DNA from: an uncultured Bacteroidales bacterium
GTDB lineage: Bacteria; Bacteroidota; Bacteroidia; Bacteroidales; Paludibacteraceae
Direction: 5' to 3'
NCBI GenBank assembly: GCA_937891975.1
Contig: CALAUA010000007.1
Location: 1-30,719 of the forward strand
Length of the DNA: 30,719 nucleotides
The notes under the pieces are model-generated. The model was given only the letters and a program-made list of their open reading frames with translations, was not told the origin of the DNA and ran no database searches. The position numbers were made by a program, and so were the translations under genes. This document shows positions 29,018 to 30,719 of the stretch, in pieces; position 1 is the stretch's first letter; each line of letters begins with the position of its first letter.

Positions 29018-30205
29018 TTAGTCAATCAATTTGGTAATCTGACCAGAACCTACGGTACGACCACCCTCGCGGATAGCGAAACGAAGACCCTCAGAGCAAG
29101 CAACTGGGTAGATCAACTTAACTTGAATCTCCAAGTTGTCACCTGGCATTACCATCTCAGTACCCTCTGGCAAAGAAATCTCGCCAGTTACGTCCATTGT
29201 ACGGATGTAGAATTGTGGACGATAGTGGTTGTGGAATGGAGTGTGACGACCACCTTCCTCTTTCTTCAAGATATAAACAGAAGCCTTGAACTCGCTATAT
29301 GGTTTAACAACACCTGGGTGGGTGATTACCATACCACGACGAACCTCGTCTTTGTCGATACCACGGAGCAACAAACCTACGTTATCACCTGCCTCACCTT
29401 GGTCAAGCAACTTGCGGAACATCTCCACACCGGTAACAACTGATTTCTTACCCTCAGCACCAAGACCGATCAATTGGATTTCGTCACCTACTTTCACGAT
29501 ACCTGTCTCGATACGACCTGTAGCCACAGTACCACGACCAGTAATTGAGAATACGTCCTCAACTGGCATCAAGAATGGTTTGTCAACAGCACGTGGAGGC
29601 AATTGGATCCATGTGTCGCAAGCATCCATCAACTCCATAACCTTATCCTCCCACTCTGGAACTGCGTTCAACGCACCAAGAGCAGAACCACGGATGATAG
29701 GAGTATTGTCGCCGTCGAACTCATAGAATGAAAGAAGCTCACGCATCTCCATCTCAACGAGGTCAAGCATCTCAGCGTCGTCAACAAGGTCGCACTTGTT
29801 CATAAATACAACCAATGAAGGAACGTTCACCTGACGAGCCAAAAGGATGTGCTCACGTGTTTGAGGCATAGGACCATCAGTAGCAGCTACTACGATGATT
29901 GCGCCGTCCATTTGAGCAGCACCAGTAACCATGTTCTTTACGTAGTCAGCGTGACCAGGGCAGTCAACGTGAGCGTAGTGACGGTTAGCGGTTTGATACT
30001 CAACGTGTGCAGTGTTGATAGTAATACCACGCTCTTTCTCCTCTGGAGCATTGTCGATAGAGTCGAATGAACGAAGCTCAGAAAGACCTTTAGCAGCCAA
30101 TACAGTGGTAATAGCAGCGGTCAAAGTAGTTTTACCGTGATCAACGTGACCAATTGTACCAATGTTCACGTGTGGTTTCGAACGGTCAAATTTTTCTTTT
30201 GCCAT
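29018..30205 (-). CDS. tuf: Elongation factor Tu
   Basis: A 395-residue GTPase that delivers aminoacyl-tRNA to the ribosome. G motifs: GHVDHGKT (19-26), DCPGH (81-85), NKCD (136-139) and GSALGAL for the fifth. The effector region reads NAPEEKERGITI. The beta-barrel domains carry RGTVATGRIETG and the C-terminal EGGRTVGSGQITKL. It lies 115 bp downstream of tRNA-Thr(GGT), probably co-transcribed with the tRNA cluster since no consensus promoter is seen in that gap. Confidence 0.99.
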   Translation of the reverse strand: MAKEKFDRSKPHVNIGTIGHVDHGKTTLTAAITTVLAAKGLSELRSFDSIDNAPEEKERGITINTAHVEYQTANRHYAHVDCPGHADYVKNMVTGAAQMDGAIIVVAATDGPMPQTREHILLARQVNVPSLVVFMNKCDLVDDAEMLDLVEMEMRELLSFYEFDGDNTPIIRGSALGALNAVPEWEDKVMELMDACDTWIQLPPRAVDKPFLMPVEDVFSITGRGTVATGRIETGIVKVGDEIQLIGLGAEGKKSVVTGVEMFRKLLDQGEAGDNVGLLLRGIDKDEVRRGMVITHPGVVKPYSEFKASVYILKKEEGGRHTPFHNHYRPQFYIRTMDVTGEISLPEGTEMVMPGDNLEIQVKLIYPVACSEGLRFAIREGGRTVGSGQITKLID

Positions 30206-30320
30206 AATTCTAGAATAATTTTTTAGTTATTAACGTTAATACTAATGTATTTTTACTTACTTTCTTTACACACCGCAATACTCCCATATAGCGGAAGTAC
30301 CTCACGGTATTATGTGTTTG

Positions 30321-30392
<72 letters not shown>

Positions 30393-30446
30393 AACACGAA
30401 CCTTGTTCGCCACTACTCGAATATACGAGTGTATAAATAAAAATTG

Positions 30447-30519
30447 AGCGGAAAACGGGGCTCAAACCCGCGACCCCCAGCTTGGAAGGCTAGTGCTCTA
30501 TCGACTGAGCTATTTCCGC
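30447..30519 (-). tRNA. tRNA-Gly (TCC)
   Basis: The acceptor stem GCGGAAA/TTTCCGC is perfect, followed by discriminator T. The anticodon loop CTTCCAA gives TCC. The D arm is AGCTCAGTCGATAGAGC and the T arm has GGTTTGAGCCC. Length is 73 nt. Confidence 0.97.
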
Positions 30520-30556
30520 GAATTAACCACGACTTCCGCGACGGTTACTTTTTTTG

Positions 30557-30639
30557 TGGGAGCAGATGGATTCGAACCACCGAAGGTGAAAACCAGCAGA
30601 TTTACAGTCTGCCCCATTTGGCCGCTCTGGAATACTCCC
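30557..30639 (-). tRNA. tRNA-Tyr (GTA)
   Basis: The acceptor stem GGGAGTA/TGCTCCC (one G-U pair) is followed by discriminator A. The anticodon arm GCAGA-CTGTAAA-TCTGC gives GTA. A long variable arm, as in class II tRNAs, precedes GGTTCGAATCC. Length is 83 nt. Confidence 0.97.
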
Positions 30640-30664
30640 AATATCTATTTCAATGTTCGTTTTG

Positions 30665-30719
30665 GAGCCTCTTGTCGGATTCGAACCAACGACCCCGAGA
30701 TTACAAATCACGTGCTCTG
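30665..30719 (-). tRNA. tRNA-Thr (TGT), partial
   Basis: The 3' part only: anticodon loop TTTGTAA (anticodon TGT), T arm GGTTCGAATCC, and the 3' acceptor strand ending in GAGGCTCC. The 5' part lies beyond the window. The anticodon stem has one apparent T-T mismatch. It heads the visible cluster Thr-Tyr-Gly-Thr-tuf. Confidence 0.88.

Noticed and set aside
30523..30711. Open frame through tRNA-Tyr and the partial tRNA-Thr
   Set aside because: It is a read-through of tRNA sequence (GVVGSNPTRG) with no independent signal.

Overview
The window looks like a chromosomal segment from a Bacteroidota bacterium, most likely order Bacteroidales. Three things support this. Nine promoters fit the Bacteroidota consensus (a TTTG- or TTG-type -33 box, exactly 20 bp, then TAnnTTTG). 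The 16S 5' end and the proteins are of Bacteroidales type, for example a flotillin FloA/NfeD pair and an L12/RpoB/RpoC set. Ribosome-binding sites are largely undetectable. I cannot place the family.

Layout. Positions 1-50 are the 5' end of a 16S rRNA gene on the minus strand, driven by two duplicated promoters. A gene-less stretch to 912 carries a Z-DNA-prone tract and an 11-bp repeat array. tRNA-Pro (+) and topA (-) share a bidirectional terminator. Divergent from topA is a plus-strand operon: nfeD-like, floA, omega-amidase-type nitrilase, recJ, tdk (3584-8208). A minus-strand AAA ATPase (DUF4143 type) follows, with a tandem repeat over its promoter, then an AT-rich LTA-synthase/sulfatase-type membrane enzyme. 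A 618-bp gene-less stretch (11346-11963) holds a candidate structured RNA and two repeat families. priA (+) is followed by a convergent three-gene envelope operon (-): outer-membrane-barrel-like protein, alpha/beta-hydrolase lipoprotein, unknown lipoprotein. From 17.4 kb to the end, everything is one transcription-translation block on the minus strand: tRNA-Thr, -Tyr, -Gly, -Thr, tuf, tRNA-Trp, secE, nusG, rplK, rplA, rplJ, rplL, rpoB, rpoC.

The genes themselves are mostly housekeeping. The unusual content is repetitive DNA. (1) A family of 19-23 bp units, each a fixed box (TATGGGAC/TAATGGAC) plus a tiny hairpin with a 3-nt loop. The stem sequence differs from unit to unit but stays complementary. 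It occurs between genes at 11693 and in frame inside recJ and priA. (2) Arrays of 7-bp units, most with one freely varying position, inside topA, the nitrilase gene and priA, and at two gene junctions. (3) 11-bp arrays upstream of the tRNA-Pro and priA promoters. (4) A roughly 165-240 nt structured RNA with its own promoter and terminator, possibly 6S-like or a leader of the sulfatase-family gene.
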